Positions 63,863-64,000 of a stretch of 64,000 nt of DNA are shown in pieces; the stretch's first letter is position 1; every line of letters starts with the position of its first letter. The position numbers and the translations under genes were made by a program. Source of the DNA: Bacteroidales bacterium. GTDB taxonomy: Bacteria; Bacteroidota; Bacteroidia; Bacteroidales; UBA932. Below the pieces are notes generated by a model that saw nothing but the letters and a program-made list of their open reading frames with translations, was not told the DNA's origin and did no database searches. The stretch covers positions 62,001 to 126,000 of the forward strand of contig JALCMW010000005.1 of NCBI GenBank assembly GCA_022648685.1. The letters run 5' to 3'.

Positions 63863-64000
63863 TCATCTCCATCTGCCAAAAAGTTCCAAAGTGAAACGAC
63901 AACCGGCATTCTGAAAATGCCAATTACGTGTCGAAGCAAAAAACCCCATGGAAAAAAACCTGTTGGAAAAGCCGTATCCGTATTCCACATAAGGATGGAT
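63863..64000 (-). CDS. Outer-membrane beta-barrel protein, C-terminal fragment
   Basis: The minus-strand frame is open from the window edge to a TGA at 63865-63863 (45 residues). It reads HPYVEYGYGFSNRFFSMGFF and later CRFTLELFGRWR: alternating aromatic strands with a Tyr-Gly turn, like the last hairpins of DUF5686-type outer-membrane proteins, which end with a PYxExGYG block. Only the tail is visible, so the family is tentative. It lies 54 bp before holA on the same strand. Confidence 0.5.
   Translation of the reverse strand: MHPYVEYGYGFSNRFFSMGFFASTRNWHFQNAGCRFTLELFGRWR

Noticed and set aside
63857..64000. Plus-strand open frame with ATG running to the window edge
   Set aside because: Its translation is Lys/Ser/Pro-rich with no fold pattern, while the minus strand over the same bases reads as a clean outer-membrane barrel tail.

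Overview
The window is a gene-dense stretch of a Bacteroidales chromosome; I cannot resolve the family. The assignment rests on an adjacent SusC/SusD pair, lipoproteins with short Bacteroidetes-type signal peptides, promoters matching the Bacteroidetes form (TTTG, 19-21 bp, TAnnTTTG), almost no Shine-Dalgarno sequences, a bacterial serine palmitoyltransferase and the tig-clpP-clpX order. I count 46 protein genes, including one cut by each edge. I found no rRNA, tRNA, CRISPR array, insertion sequence or phage gene, and no stretch over 300 bases without a gene.

Region 1 (1-28 kb) is mostly housekeeping. After the tail of an SGNH esterase and a DPP IV-like peptidase, a long minus-strand block is transcribed from about 20.7 kb down to 2.4 kb. 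In transcription order it holds a giant TPR protein, a beta-barrel protein, gyrB, serine palmitoyltransferase, an SDR reductase, a PgpH-like 7TM-HD phosphodiesterase, tig, clpP, clpX, an M20 dipeptidase, pyrF and a secreted GH13 enzyme. The divergent plus block is an FtsE-like ATPase, nth, and a PiT phosphate transporter with a PhoU-like tail. The PiT gene runs into the end of a PhoR/PhoB-like two-component pair lying downstream of a phosphohexomutase gene.

Region 2 (28-37.5 kb) holds a THUMP-like methyltransferase on plus. On minus is a tightly coupled set: a secreted FAD oxidoreductase, an unrecognised two-TM sensor-like protein, TrkH, a RecD-like helicase and a second DPP IV.

Region 3 (37.5-54 kb) is the accessory heart, a polysaccharide-utilisation locus of two convergent arms. 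The plus arm is a Tat-exported DUF4434 protein, a sugar-porter MFS, a ROK regulator and an N-acylglucosamine 2-epimerase-family enzyme. The minus arm is SusC, SusD, a DUF1735/discoidin lipoprotein, a DUF4855 lipoprotein, an unknown secreted beta-rich protein and a GH89 alpha-N-acetylglucosaminidase. The arms meet at a strong bidirectional terminator. A second terminator splits the minus arm between the binding and enzyme genes. A 15-bp AT-rich sequence is repeated exactly before the ROK and epimerase genes, and its core recurs before susC, so ROK may control the whole locus. The likely target is a glycan with terminal alpha-GlcNAc. No sulfatase or polysaccharide lyase is present, which fits alpha-GlcNAc-capped mucin better than heparan sulfate.

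Region 4 (54-64 kb) returns to housekeeping: an EamA transporter, a YicC endoribonuclease, glnS, a DeoR regulator, a 5'-nucleotidase split over two genes, a NatAB-like ABC exporter and holA. The right edge carries the C-terminus of a probable outer-membrane protein.
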